DNA of 64,000 nt. It comes from Cladosporium sp. IMV 00045. Taxonomy: Eukaryota > Ascomycota > Dothideomycetes > Cladosporiales > Cladosporiaceae. Below, piece by piece: positions 1 through 13,088 of the stretch. Location of the stretch: the NCBI GenBank assembly GCA_001931905.2, contig MSJI02000943.1, positions 1 through 64,000 on the forward strand. Reading direction: 5' to 3'. Positions within the stretch are counted from its first letter, which is position 1; each line of letters starts with the position of its first letter. Position numbers and translations under genes: made by a program. A model generated the notes under the pieces. The model had not been told where the DNA came from and did not search any database. It saw only the letters and a program-made list of their open reading frames with translations.

Positions 1-3000
1 AAAGGACAAGAAAGGGGAGCAGCAGCCTCGTCGTCACGTCCGGCAGCACAAAGAAGTATTTATTGGCTTGTTATTGTTGGCCCCAACTGCGCCTTGATGC
101 CACCTATGCGGGCTATGCCACCACAACACCTGAGGGAAGTGGGCTAATCATGCGAACGAATAACTGTCCGCACCGCATCGCATTGCATCGCATTCCGTGC
201 TAGCACTCCTGCTGAGCCGTGTTTCACAGTCAAGAAGCAGCCATGGCAGTCAAGGTTGTTTGCCCAGAAAGAAGCCGTTGATAGCCCGCCTGAGCCAATC
301 TATTGCCATACATCCATCACGCCTACGCTGCCACCTCCACAACTCGTTGCTCTACCCGTCTACTCCTATCACTGCACATGCTTCGTCCATGTGCAGACAT
401 GCGATACTCAGCAGTCAGAAACTCTGATTCTCTAGGTGTAGACATCGACATGACCATCTCCGTGTCTCTCACTAATATCGTACGCTGAATGTGCCTACGG
501 ACATCTATTTCCGTTCTCCAGCTGGAACGCGGATCGCCTGGAGTCAGCTTTTCGGACATTTCTAAATTCAATCGATACAGACACAGACGGAGAGATCAGC
601 CTCCCGCCCGCGGCTCTTGACATTCCGCCTAAGCTCGCAAAAGACGTCAGCTGTCTCGAATTAGCCGGGCCATCTTTGTTTGACGATGATGGATTCCTTC
701 CCCGGACTCCGGATTCTGGATGCAGCATCGTTCTGGCTCGTACGATTGGTCTCACATCGTGTGGGGATAGCTCTGCGTGCAGACGAGGCGACTAGAGGTG
801 ACCTCGCCTGACGCCTCAACCTCAACGATGTGGCTTGACTTGCGCTGTTGTGGAAATTCGATAGATCCCACTTGATAGAGCCTCCCTAGAGCCTTGAGGG
901 CGCAAAGAGCTCCCGTTTGCAACCGGTAGGCCTACAACTTCCGTTTCGAGAAGACAGACGTTCTGGAATGGGGCATTCTCGTAAGTTTGGAGGCTGCAAT
1001 TGCCTTCCCCTTCGATGTCCGTCTGAAATAGCAGACTGACGAAACAGTGAACGAGCTATCACAATGGAGCGATCGATAATTCCTGGCGCGTCGATATTCA
1101 CCTACTATCATTGTACAAGCACAGGCAACATGCCAGAGATGTGGACCCAGTCTTTCAGATCATCCCTTCGGAGGTGTTTTGGACTCACACGCAGAACGTT
1201 ATCATATACAGTGCTTGGTAGTTGCATTGCTTTCATCAAGGCATATTTGATATTAGCCAGTATAAGCTATGCTTATCCGTGCAATGGCAAAGCCAGATTG
1301 ATATTGCTTTGTCAGACTTCCTACAAACTACTATACCTCTGCGTCGATAGATGATAGGTGATTGACCCGACTCTTTTGGCAACGTGGCGACATGAAGTCT
1401 GTTAATTGTGACGTTTCGAACGAAAGACACAGCCAGAGAGCCACACTTCCATTCCCTCCCACCTGAATCCTCAACCTATGCGCCAGCCCACCATACTCGC
1501 CTCCTAACTCTTGAGCGCCAGATCCAAAACCAAAATATAGCTCGCACGAACGACACGATCATGCAGGCAGGGCCGTTTTCTCAGCATCGACTCCGTCTAC
1601 TGCGGCATCACGATGCCATTTTGCACGGCGACTTCCATGGAAACCCTCAGAATCTAGGCCATAGGTGATACTCAACTGGAGCTGGAAGTAGACTCCAAAT
1701 CAGAAGCAGTGTTAGGGGCCCAGGGGTCCTGAGACTACGCAGTTGGTGAGTTGGAGGAGGCTGAGATTGACAGAGAGGCCAAGAGAGCCGAGTCGATGAT
1801 TGCTCCATAGTGATGTTCAAGAGGATCGGTGCGCGGGATTCGAGCTATCACGCAGGTCCATCCGCCTTCAATGGTGCCTGTTGAATGTATTGCAGTGAGG
1901 CTTGCTACACCATCACGCAGCTGTTTAAACAAGAGCGATATGCTCTCTTCTTCATCTGAACCGGAGACAAAGCGCACCCGCAAGCTCTCCGATTTGTCGT
2001 TTGTCTCCTTCGATGTCTTAAGCTCCCGCTCCGCTTTAGAGCTGCCATTTTCGACTGATTGTCGTCAAGTGTATCATTTTGACACGGCTTCCCGGTGTTA
2101 TCGCACCTCGAACATGATGGCCTCTAACCTTCGCAGACTGACTTTTCTTATCCCGCCGGCATCGCAAGCCGTGGCGACACTTGGTCGGCTCTTGCTGTTT
2201 CGTCTTCTATTTGGATACGTGTCGACCATCGCCTCGGCGTAGAATCGTGGTTTTCCTGTACTAGTTCGCGATTCAGAGCTCATCACACAAACCCAGAGAC
2301 AATAACACATTGCTGGAGATGTTGTCAAAAGATGCAATCACCCTGATTCCCCCACTATGCACGATCGTTCAGGTAACATTCGCACAACACGATCAGGCCA
2401 CCAGGGAGTAACGAGATCTCCCAGATCTCGACGCCGGCATTCAAGCATGCCTAGGCATCTGTGCAGTACGGTATTTGGCCGCGGTGTCGCCGGACATATG
2501 CGGGGGAAGGCGTAGAAGCCTTGTTGTGTACCTTCAGTCAGCGACTTATTACAAGATAGGATGTACTGGTGGTGTCAAAGATAAAGTCGCATCTCTGCCC
2601 TATCGCCTCTTGATTTCTCCGATCGCATTTTCCCATCCACTCGAGCCCAATTATGCGAAGGCATAGTGTTTAAACAACGGAAGTGAAGTCATCGGTCCAA
2701 AGGCAAACTCAAGGCTCATCACGCGCGACATCACAGACATCACCTTTTTTGCGGGGGATTTGCGGGGAAGATCGGAGCGGCGGCGGAAACCGGCTACTGT
2801 TGCGGTGTTAGTATTCATCACAAGCTAATTGGGTGACACTGGGTTTTCACTTCTCCAGCAGGCTCTGTTGTCTGATCAAAACATCCTCTATCTACCCGGA
2901 ACTATATCCTGCAGTCGGCAAGGACGACGACGTGATCCAGGACGACGTACGAGGCGACTTTCGACAGTGACGAACGGAGCAACACCGCACGCAACTCTCT

Positions 3001-3114
3001 GTAGCAAGCCACAGCATCAGTTCCCAGTGCCGGTCAAGAACAGGAACGAACACACCTCAAAAGCCTTTCGCGTCTCCTATACTCACCGGCTGGACCGGCA
3101 CAAGTACCATCAAG
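1..3114. other. Gene-free stretch, 3.1 kb
   Basis: No convincing coding sequence was found on either strand. The open frames are short, overlap each other in several frames and encode no recognisable domain. The last few hundred bases are presumably the promoter and 5' UTR of the gene starting at 3115. No terminal repeats, transposase or tRNA were seen. A decayed mobile element cannot be excluded by eye. Confidence 0.5.
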
Positions 3115-3729
3115 ATGCCCACACAAAGACCTTTCCTCAGCAACTTCCTCGCCGCCTTCCGCTCCCACACCCAACCACTCCCCAAATCCGTAGCATCCAT
3201 ATCCACAACCTCTGCTGCCGCGGCCTCAACATCGGCGACAGCCGCCTCCCAAACAGTCTGGACATCCCAGCCCACAAAACCACAATCCTCCAACCCAAGT
3301 ACATCCGAGAATGCCGTCTCACATCCCCGACCCATATACCCAAAAGGCAAAGAACACGGCAGCAGCGGCACTTCAGCAGCAACAGCCGCAGCACAACCTC
3401 ACCAAGACAAACAAATCCATCCTTCACTACAACACAACGTTACGCCGCAGACACACCTCCCTCGCTCTCCTCCCACGGCAGGTGTGCCGGTCTATGGCCC
3501 GCCGAATAAGCCTTCGCCTTCATATCCTACGGTGCAAGAATCGAGACGAGCACGCAGAGGCAGCGATAGTAGTTGCGACTCGGGAGGTTTTAGAGACGTG
3601 CGCGGTGGGGGAGAGAAGTGGTTTATTGGTGGGAAGACGGCGAGCGGTGAGGAAAAATACTACAAATTGAGTATGGTGCGGAGAGATCGCAGTGCGGACC
3701 GTATCAGTACGGATCAGTTGAGTTTATGA
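3115..3729 (+). CDS. Conserved low-complexity fungal protein
   Basis: A single-exon gene of 204 residues. The N-terminus has a short amphipathic segment (residues 5-16, RPFLSNFLAAFR). A long Ser/Thr/Ala/Pro/Gln-rich region to about residue 145 is probably disordered. The conserved part is the C-terminus: an RRGSDSS patch near residue 150, then EKWFIGGKTASGEEKYYKL and a basic RRDRSADRIS tail ending in DQLSL. From memory, many Pezizomycotina carry an uncharacterised protein with this kind of ending, with no function known to me. The ATG at 3115 is followed by an uninterrupted frame. A longer overlapping frame starting at 2829 reads as Arg/Pro/His-rich nonsense. No enzyme motif is visible. The serines in the basic tail could be phosphosites, but that is conjecture. 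Confidence 0.7.
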   Translation: MPTQRPFLSNFLAAFRSHTQPLPKSVASISTTSAAAASTSATAASQTVWTSQPTKPQSSNPSTSENAVSHPRPIYPKGKEHGSSGTSAATAAAQPHQDKQIHPSLQHNVTPQTHLPRSPPTAGVPVYGPPNKPSPSYPTVQESRRARRGSDSSCDSGGFRDVRGGGEKWFIGGKTASGEEKYYKLSMVRRDRSADRISTDQLSL

Positions 3730-4554
3730 GGAATGTTGGTTTGGTTTTCTCGGTTTGGATGTTTAGGCGTTACACGGCTCAATGGGTTGGGCGACGGAAT
3801 GGACTATACGGTTGCCATGATTAGTGTGGCAGAGTGGGAATCTGGAAACCGACTCAACACAAGCTGTACATACAGGCATCGCTGCTCGGAAGAAGAGGCA
3901 AGACCATGGAATCTACAAAGAGCAAGGGCGCATGGGAGTGACGGCCTTGCAAGATGGCTATGAAGGAATGAGATAATGTACATACGATTGAGAAGGCCAG
4001 TAGCTGGAAAAGCAATGACTTGATGTTATTACATGGCAGCTCGAAAGATCACAGACAGATGATAACCACTGGAGTGTGTACCACGACTTAAAATCGCTAG
4101 GAGGAGGGCATTCACGTCTCACACTCTCAGGACAAAGCACGTATGAACGCTCATCAGATATCGAGTAAGATTAAGCACCTATGAGGTAATAAACTCTATC
4201 CTTGCTGCCAGCAACATGAAGATGCGTGAGATTTATTTCTCATTTTGCATCTCACCTTCAGTTCCAAGCCACATTGATACCTTCTTTTGCAAGAAAAAGA
4301 CTCTAATATCTCGTGCTGATTCTCCCGATGACTCGACATGCCATCATGGTGAGTATGAACGTGCATGAAGCAAAGCGAACCCCTCATACTCGCGACTTCG
4401 AAGCTGTCTGCCCCGCCACAACGTCGTCCCGCGGCTTGTCGTCACCAGAAGCGGGTCTTTTGAATGACTGAAATGTACATTTCCTTTTACTATTGCTAGA
4501 GACTTCAATTCTCAACAACCTAAACATATTTATCTCAACTACCTCATCATCGCC
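3730..4554. other. Intergenic, 825 bp
   Basis: Holds the 3' end of the upstream gene and the promoter and 5' UTR of TMA64. No other gene or repeat was seen. Confidence 0.6.
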
Positions 4555-6498
4555 ATGTTCAAGAAAAAACCTCAGATCAAGCCCGCGGCGCCACTGCGAT
4601 CGTCGGACAGAAGAAAGCTCGCCGACCAAATCATTCAAGACTACAAGCTCGACTTACCTCAAACGAACGACGAAAGCGCAGAGCAAAAAGCCGAAGCGAC
4701 GACCGCACGTCTCAATCTACGAAACTCCCTTCTGCCAGATAACGTGCAGTCCGCCCGCTTCACCACAACCCATGGACCGGATCTAAAGCAGGCCTCGGGG
4801 AGCGTCTACGTTGGGAGTCAGAATGGAGAAGACGCGAGGATTCTGTGGTGGCAGATCGATGGGAAGATGTATCCCTCGGTGTACACTTTGTGGAAGAACG
4901 CGGATATCGTGCCTTTGTTGCATACGCCGGGGATTGTGGTGAAGAAGCTTCAAGGCGGCGCGGATCTCATGACTCCTGGGTTGGCGGGTGGTCCTCCCTT
5001 TCCTGAGCACGCGAAGCAAGGTGCTGTTGTTGCGATTGCGAGCACCGATCAGCCAACGGTCCCTGTGGCTGTTGGAGTGTGCAAGATTGATGTTTCGGCG
5101 TTGCAGGAAGTGCAAGGTGCGAGAGGGCATGCGGTTGAGACTTTACATTGGCACGGGGACGAGCTGTGGAGCTACAGCACGAGCAGTCGCCCTGGACAGC
5201 AAGCACCGGAAGAGATTGAGGGTTGGGCTCGAGTGTTAGAGACAAGAGGGTTGACGGAGAAGGTCGAAGCTCTAGACGTCGAAGACCTGGACGATGAAGG
5301 AGGTGTTTCCTTGAAGGATGGGGAGACCAACGACGACACCGTGAAAGCCCAAGGCGGTCGTGCACACGCTGTTGACGGCGAAGATATCCCCACTGCTGAA
5401 GAGTCGAGCTCGTCGAAACTCTCACAAAAGGAGATCGACCAGGCATTCCGCAACGCCTTCCTCTACGGCGTTCACCACCACAAGGCCACTAATCCCAACG
5501 AACGCAACTTCGGCCTTGTGTTTCCGCTCACGCAATCCTTCATCATGTCCACGCTCATCAACCCTTTCCTGCCCGCTTTCACCCCAGAGCAAACGCAACA
5601 ACTTCAGATCAAAAACACCAGTTGGAAGAACATCAAGAAGTTCGTCAAGTACCTCGACAAAGAACAAATCATCAAAAGCAAGGAAAAGCAAGGCAACGAA
5701 ACCACCATCATAGACATCGATTTCAACGACGTGGCCGTCGAAAACTTCAAACCATACCGCCTGCCCAAGAAAGAGACAACCGGGGGCGCGTCCCTCGGCC
5801 GCGGCGAGAAAGCGACTGACAGCATCGACACCGGCGACGACTCAGTCGGGCAAAAGCTCGAAGTGAAAGCCTTCCACCGCACCACAGCCAAACTCTCCCC
5901 CCTCTTCGCCACGACGGACAAAACCATCTTCACCGCGCAAGAAGTCCGCCAAGCGGTCACAGACTACATTGAGAGTGAAAAGCTCATATCAGAAACCAAC
6001 AAACGCCTCGTCAAACTCAACCCAACGCTCGCCAACGCCGTCTTCGACGGCACCGGCACCCTCGACAAAGAAGTGCTGGCCAAAGGCTCCGTGCCGCGCG
6101 ACGCGCTGATCGACCGCGTCACCCGCGCCATGTCGAGCTCCTACGCCATCCTGCGCAACAACGCGGACCCATCCTCCGTCAAACCGCGCGCGGGCTCCCC
6201 GCCCAAAATCCACATCACCCTCGAAACCCGTAGCGGGAACAAGATGGTCACAAAAGTCTCCGGGCTGGAAGTCTACCACGTCAACCCGCGGCCGCTGGCG
6301 GATGAGTTGAGGAAGGTTTGCGCGGGCAGCACGAGTGTGGAGCCGCTGGCGGGGGGCGCGAAGAAGACTGAGAAGCCCGTGGAGGAGGTCATGGTGCAGG
6401 GGCCGCAGAGGGATGCGGTTGTGAAGGCGTTGGAGAGGAGGGGCGTTAGTCAGAGGTGGATTGAGGTTTTGGATAAGACGAAGGGGAAGAAGAAGTGA
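4555..6498 (+). CDS. TMA64: Tma64/eIF2D-type translation factor
   Basis: A single-exon gene of 647 residues, close to the usual length of eIF2D (ligatin). The N-terminus (MFKKKPQIKPAAPLRSSDRR) is the family's typical start. A PUA-type module covers roughly residues 85-190, including MYPSVYTLWKN and the VPVAVGVCK strand. An acidic linker follows, then a SWIB/MDM2-like helical region about 290-470 (FRNAFLYGVHHHK, WKNIKKFVKYLDKE). A SUI1/eIF1-like domain lies at about 549-645 (ITLETRSGNKMVTKVSGLE, then VQGPQRDAVVKALERRGV). eIF2D proteins act on the cytosolic 40S subunit, in non-canonical initiator tRNA delivery and in recycling of post-termination 40S complexes. The domain order is complete and no catalytic motif is expected. 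It converges with RVB2. Confidence 0.93.
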   Translation: MFKKKPQIKPAAPLRSSDRRKLADQIIQDYKLDLPQTNDESAEQKAEATTARLNLRNSLLPDNVQSARFTTTHGPDLKQASGSVYVGSQNGEDARILWWQIDGKMYPSVYTLWKNADIVPLLHTPGIVVKKLQGGADLMTPGLAGGPPFPEHAKQGAVVAIASTDQPTVPVAVGVCKIDVSALQEVQGARGHAVETLHWHGDELWSYSTSSRPGQQAPEEIEGWARVLETRGLTEKVEALDVEDLDDEGGVSLKDGETNDDTVKAQGGRAHAVDGEDIPTAEESSSSKLSQKEIDQAFRNAFLYGVHHHKATNPNERNFGLVFPLTQSFIMSTLINPFLPAFTPEQTQQLQIKNTSWKNIKKFVKYLDKEQIIKSKEKQGNETTIIDIDFNDVAVENFKPYRLPKKETTGGASLGRGEKATDSIDTGDDSVGQKLEVKAFHRTTAKLSPLFATTDKTIFTAQEVRQAVTDYIESEKLISETNKRLVKLNPTLANAVFDGTGTLDKEVLAKGSVPRDALIDRVTRAMSSSYAILRNNADPSSVKPRAGSPPKIHITLETRSGNKMVTKVSGLEVYHVNPRPLADELRKVCAGSTSVEPLAGGAKKTEKPVEEVMVQGPQRDAVVKALERRGVSQRWIEVLDKTKGKKK

Positions 6499-7053
6499 GT
6501 GGGCGAGTGAGTGAGCGAGTGAACTGAGGGTGAACTTCTGCCAGAAGCTGTTGTTGAGAACGGCTTGTTGCGATGCATATAGGCGATGATGAACGACACG
6601 AAGCATTTCAGCATGATGAGGTCGGAGGTGTAATTTGCAGAATCATGATGCTATGACATAGAGAGCCCATCAGTTTGCAGATGTTCAGATGTTTTTCACT
6701 GCCAGGCGATGTTGTAGAGCGTTCGTCGTCTATTACCAGACTCTCGAGTTAGCTTTGACGTGAGAAAAAAGTGAGTCTCAAAAGGAACTGGCGTGGACAT
6801 GTGAAAAGTCACTCAGAATTCCACTAGCTGATGAATCTCTCTCGTTATAAGACTTGAAAAGCAAACCCCTGATCTTTCACGGGCTGAGTTGAATTGGTAT
6901 TGGTACAAATATCCCCTCTGTGAAACTCACCACCTTCTCCCATTCTATATAACCGATCTCAATCCCAGCTCGCACATAAAACGCCAAGCGCCTTGCTACA
7001 TTGCCAGCGACAGGTAAATCCTACCAGCGCCTTCTTCCCCTCCCAGCCATCGC
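6499..7053. other. Convergent intergenic, 555 bp
   Basis: Lies between the stop codons of TMA64 (plus) and RVB2 (minus), so it must hold both 3' UTRs and polyadenylation signals. Nothing else was recognised. Confidence 0.6.
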
Positions 7054-8544
<1,491 letters not shown>

Positions 8545-9152
8545 TGTACGTGTAATGCGCCGCGCGCGGTTGACTAAGTTCTGCTAGTCGACGACTGAAT
8601 GAGATCCCAGACGTATTAGAGATCACTAGGAGAGAGGGCAATAAAAGACTAGACGCGACAAAGTAAAGTGAAGATCGCGATTGAAGTGAACTCGCTATTC
8701 TGGTTGCTGTATGCTCTCGGCTTCGTTTCTCGCCAGCCAGCGAGCCAGCCTGAGGTTGTGAGCATCGACGCCTTGGTGATCCATGCCATGTGAAAAACAA
8801 TTAGCGCGTCTCTAGCGCGTCTCCTTAGGCTTAGCGGGAAAGTCTCACCACTACTTAAACCGTTCCATCACCTCGTACAAACGAGTCGCTCGTCAGTCGC
8901 AACAGCAACAACAACACATGCCTTCGCTGGCTCACTCATTGAGCTATCACATGCGACCTCACTCGATGTGAAGCCACGACAGGTCACGCGTTCATTTGCA
9001 TTGCTGTTGTTGGCACGTGTTTTCAAAGCGTGTGTTAAAATTGGCCACCGAGTAAGTTAAGTCAAGCAACAACCTCACACTCGCTTCTTCTTCCCATTAC
9101 AAGAAGAGGACACTGAGCCCGACACGTACATACTTGCACTTCTCTAACTATA
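8545..9152. other. Divergent promoter region, 608 bp
   Basis: Lies between the start codons of RVB2 (minus) and the coiled-coil gene (plus). It contains a CACGTG palindrome at 9014-9019 and no open frame of note. Confidence 0.55.
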
Positions 9153-11884
9153 ATGGCAGGTCCTAACCAGTATCCAAAAGGCACTCACACGTATCGAAAT
9201 CGCAAGGCTCACATCAGCCATTACGAGTTCACTGAGGAGAATCTGGAAGCGCACCTAGACAGAGGTCGCTTGCACCGATTGGATGAGACTACTACACTAG
9301 ATGAGAGACCAAGACCCGGCCATTCATCTCTGCTTCGACCCGCCACCAAATTCACTCGTCCACCAGAAATAAACAGGGATGGTGCGGGACAACTTCCAAA
9401 GTAAGTCCCTCATCACTTCAGTGTGTTCACTACGACAGGCTCAGAGTCCCAGCATGACTCACTTCTGATTGATGTGACCTGTAGCCACCTATAGAAGCAT
9501 GCAAAGTAGCGACATAATAACTAAGCTAACACTATTCGCTCTTTTTTAGCATGAATTCTACGAAACGTAGACCTAGCCGTTCACCTGAAGGTGCGGCAAG
9601 TCAACGCAAGTTCTCGAGACAAGGATCTCCCACGAGCTCGCATCTCATCAACCCGACAGCAGACCCTCGCCGAAATGTCACGGGAGGCGCAGATGAAAGC
9701 TCGCTTCAATCCAGACCGCAAAGGCCCCCTCAGGCTGTCATGACAAATGGACAAGGCTCGATTGCAAATGCCGCATCGGCCAGCCCTTTGCGCGAAGTAG
9801 TGCAGGCATTGGTCTCCGAACTGGCCGAAAGAGCCTCTATACAGAACTTCTTCAGCATAGCGGAGAAAAAACTCGAGAAATGTGAAAACGAGTACACAGC
9901 AAATGAGAGCCAATTCTCGAAGTTCCCTCCTGTAAAGGAGCGTCTCACTAAGAGGAGAGACGAGGCTAGGGACGCCGCATATAAACTCGAGCGGCAGCTA
10001 CAAGAGAAAAAGATTTCACAGGAACGGGTCGCATCGAGACTAGAGCAGGCAATACTAGAGATGCCTTTGCTAGCGCCAAAGCCGGAAAGTGTATCACGTG
10101 AGGACTTCGAATCACTTCAAACGAGCCACGAATCGTTGCAGAGAAGCCACGAAATTTTACAAGAACGATTCGACAGACAGCAAGAATGTTGTGAGAAGCA
10201 ACAAGTAACAATCGACGGTCTCAAAAGCTCATTCGAATCGCTACGTAAAGACGTGGCCGCCGGAGTGAAGAAGGCCGCCGATGTGTCACTACAGACAATG
10301 CAGGCTGTCGATAAACGTGCTACTCCCCTGGAACAACGCGCCTCGAATGTTGAGAGTCTCATAAAATCTGTCAAAAAAGACTCGCAAACCAAGGCAGAAG
10401 ACGAGCGCAATGCACGAAAGAGCATGCAGTCAGAAATTGACGGGATTAACGCTTCAACCAAGGAGAACACGACACACATCAAGGGGTTGAAAATCTCTCT
10501 GGAAAGTTCGAGATCACCACCTGGTCCCACTCTGGCACAGTTTTCTGAGCTTCAGAGACTTGTGACAGATCTTGAGAAGGATCCCAAGAGTTTCAAAGAA
10601 TCCCCAGGTCAGAATCACAAGCAAGCGAGTACCGCCAGCAATGTGGTACCTCAATCTGCAGAGGCCGACTTTGCAACCCGGTCATATGTCGATCAAAAGT
10701 TCCAAGAACGAGATGACTGGATTGATAGTCACTTTGCGGAGAGAGACAAGTTAATCTCAGACAGCATGACTACTGCAATTGCAGATCTGAGAACTACTAT
10801 CGAAGCGCTTCTTGAGGCTCAAAGCAAGCAGGCTGGCGACATCAACAAGAAGGACGAAGAATTCCAGAATCTATCTCAAGAAGTCACAACAATGACCAAG
10901 ACTTTAGAAGAACTGCAGTCAAAACAAGCTGTCCTGGCAGACGCTGTGCAGAAGCGCCTGGCTCAACCCACGGCCACCGCGCCGACCGCAATCAACCAAA
11001 CACCGCAATTCAGCCAGGTTTCTTCGCCAATAACTCCCAATTTGCCACATGCAAATGGAGTTAATTCACCTACTAATGCCAGCTTGCCAGGTAGACCGAA
11101 TGGCACATCTGTTCCTCCAAGGGCCGGCATGGCGGACCTGTCAGGCCAGAACTTTGCAGCCTTGCAACGTACAATCGAGGCTTTGCAAAATGAACACAAG
11201 GGCACGGCAGCACATGTTCATCACCTCAAACAGCGCTTTGACAACCTCACAACCGATGAACTGGTACAACGAATGGGTGACCAGTTTAGCCGAATGTACT
11301 CTGCCGCTAGCGACTTCCAAGCGGTGGTGAAGTCGCTCTCAGCCGCGCTTCGTGACCACGATGACAAAATGGCGACGCTCGAGGCTTTGATTGGCACGCC
11401 GTCCGCCTCGAACAACCCCCTCCACGACAGACTCTCCTCGCTAGAGCAGAACGCGAACTCCTTGCCCATTGATCTCGATTACTTCAGAAATCAGATTCCC
11501 ACGAATAACAGCGGCGAACTGGAACCCCTGAAGAAAGCGGTACAAAGCATGAACAACACCGTCCAGCTGATCAAGCAAAACCTCGACAACGCGAAAGCGG
11601 CCATCCAAGGTCTCAAGACTGAAGTCTCCACCGACATCAAAGCCCAGAATGAGCTCATCGCCAAGCTGGAGGGTCAGAACACCATCCTGCAAGGCTCCCT
11701 GGCGGGAATCCAAGGCAATCTATCGAGCCTTGAGAACAACGACATTGAGGAACTCCGAGATGAAGCTTTGAGCCTCAGCGGGCGAGTGACGAGCACCAAT
11801 GAAAGAGTATCCAAACTCGACAAACGGATTTCGGATCTCAAGGAGGACGTGACAACGATTGAGAACATCATGATCACGAAGTGA
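9153..11884 (+). CDS. Large coiled-coil protein, function unknown
   Basis: I join two frames into one 860-residue protein. Exon 1 is 9153-9400 and ends at a GTAAGT donor. The intron is 9401-9549 and ends TTTTTTAG. Exon 2 is 9550-11884. The join keeps the frame and turns the apparent second start codon (9551) into an internal Met. Residues 1-83 are a basic, polar head. From about residue 165 onward the protein is a long run of heptad-like sequence rich in Glu, Lys, Gln and Ser, with a local repeat (SLQTSHESLQRSHEILQERF). A Pro/Thr/Asn-rich break around 560-610 is followed by further coiled coil to the C-terminus. No motor, kinase or membrane segment is visible. A structural, tethering or cytoskeleton-associated role is possible but not shown. 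Similarity to tropomyosin or SMC proteins would be compositional. Confidence 0.75.
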
Positions 11885-13088
11885 AGAGCTGAGATCTCTC
11901 GAAGTCAACGATGTCGGCACGAGGAGCTTTGACATGTGATCACGACGACAAGACGACGGGAAGGAGAACCAACAGTCTCATTTCTCTGCGGGCGGTGGTC
12001 TTTCTCCCCTTTCCCCTACCCTTCTATACCCTGCGGTCTTCCGCACTTCTTGCTTTCGATTACTCACCTACAGCGATTGTTCATTCCAGCGAGGCGAACA
12101 GCACAGATACCCCCCTAGTTTCCCAATCTTCCCTCTCCTTCCCCGCATAATGCATAGCGGCGCGCCTTCTGAGCGACTCAAAAAGATTCATACACCCGGT
12201 TTGTGCTCTACGTGCAAAAGACCGATTGGCGAGATGGCACGAATGGTTCTTTTCTTCTACCTTTCCCGAGTGGGCAACTCAGAAGTCCTCTTCTCAACAC
12301 GGTCTTGTTCATAGAAGTAATGGAATATGCATGCACATGATTGTTTTCCCGGTCACTGTAGAAATTCACTCCACTCCACTCTACGTGTCAAAAGTGTGCG
12401 TGCTCGAGTGCCAGCTTCGTATGCGTGCGTGACGGTGTGTGCCTGGTCATTCATTGCATGTGAGGCAGAACGTCCGCTCCACCGCGCTTGCATGTGAGAT
12501 TTGAACTGATGTGAAAGGCGCGTGGTGATGACATTGGTCTAAGTTATCTGGCACGTTCTTCTAGGGATTGGTACGGCCATGCACAGATACTAGAGCTCAT
12601 GCGTGTCTGGGCGACGGTATCCCACCCAGATTCAGACGTAGAAGTCTGCCAATCAACTTCTATTAATTTCTGCAATGCCGTGTCGCTGTGAGGCGAACGC
12701 TGGTGGCGCAGGAGAGATCGTAGGACAAGCGGGAAAGGATGAAGTATCAAGCGAGAAGTGATAGGAATGGCGTGAAGAGGATACACATGTGACTGATGTA
12801 TGTATATATATATATAAGGTATGTAGCTAGATATATGCAATGCAACAAAATCCCGCAAAGCTTTTTGATCCTTTCGCTCGTAATGCTCGACAAATGCCAG
12901 AGAAAAACAAAATGACAACAACAAAACACCATAAAAGAAAAAACAAAGAGAAGACCAAAAAGACGAAAAGCAAACAGCGAAAATATAAAGGGGTATCTAA
13001 TCGAAAACACCAATTGGACGAAATCGAGGACGACGATGCTGGTAAAACAACCCAAAAACGAAGAACCTCATGCGAGCACCGAAAATCC
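11885..13088. other. Convergent intergenic, 1.2 kb
   Basis: Lies between two convergent genes and holds their 3' UTRs. It contains a short (TA)7 run at 12803-12816 and an A-rich tract near 12900-13000. A plus-strand Lys-rich open frame there overlaps the real gene on the other strand and is judged spurious. Confidence 0.55.

Noticed and set aside
2829..3509. 226-codon frame overlapping the gene at 3115
   Set aside because: Composition is Arg/His/Pro/Thr-rich without motifs; the alternative frame has the conserved C-terminal pattern.
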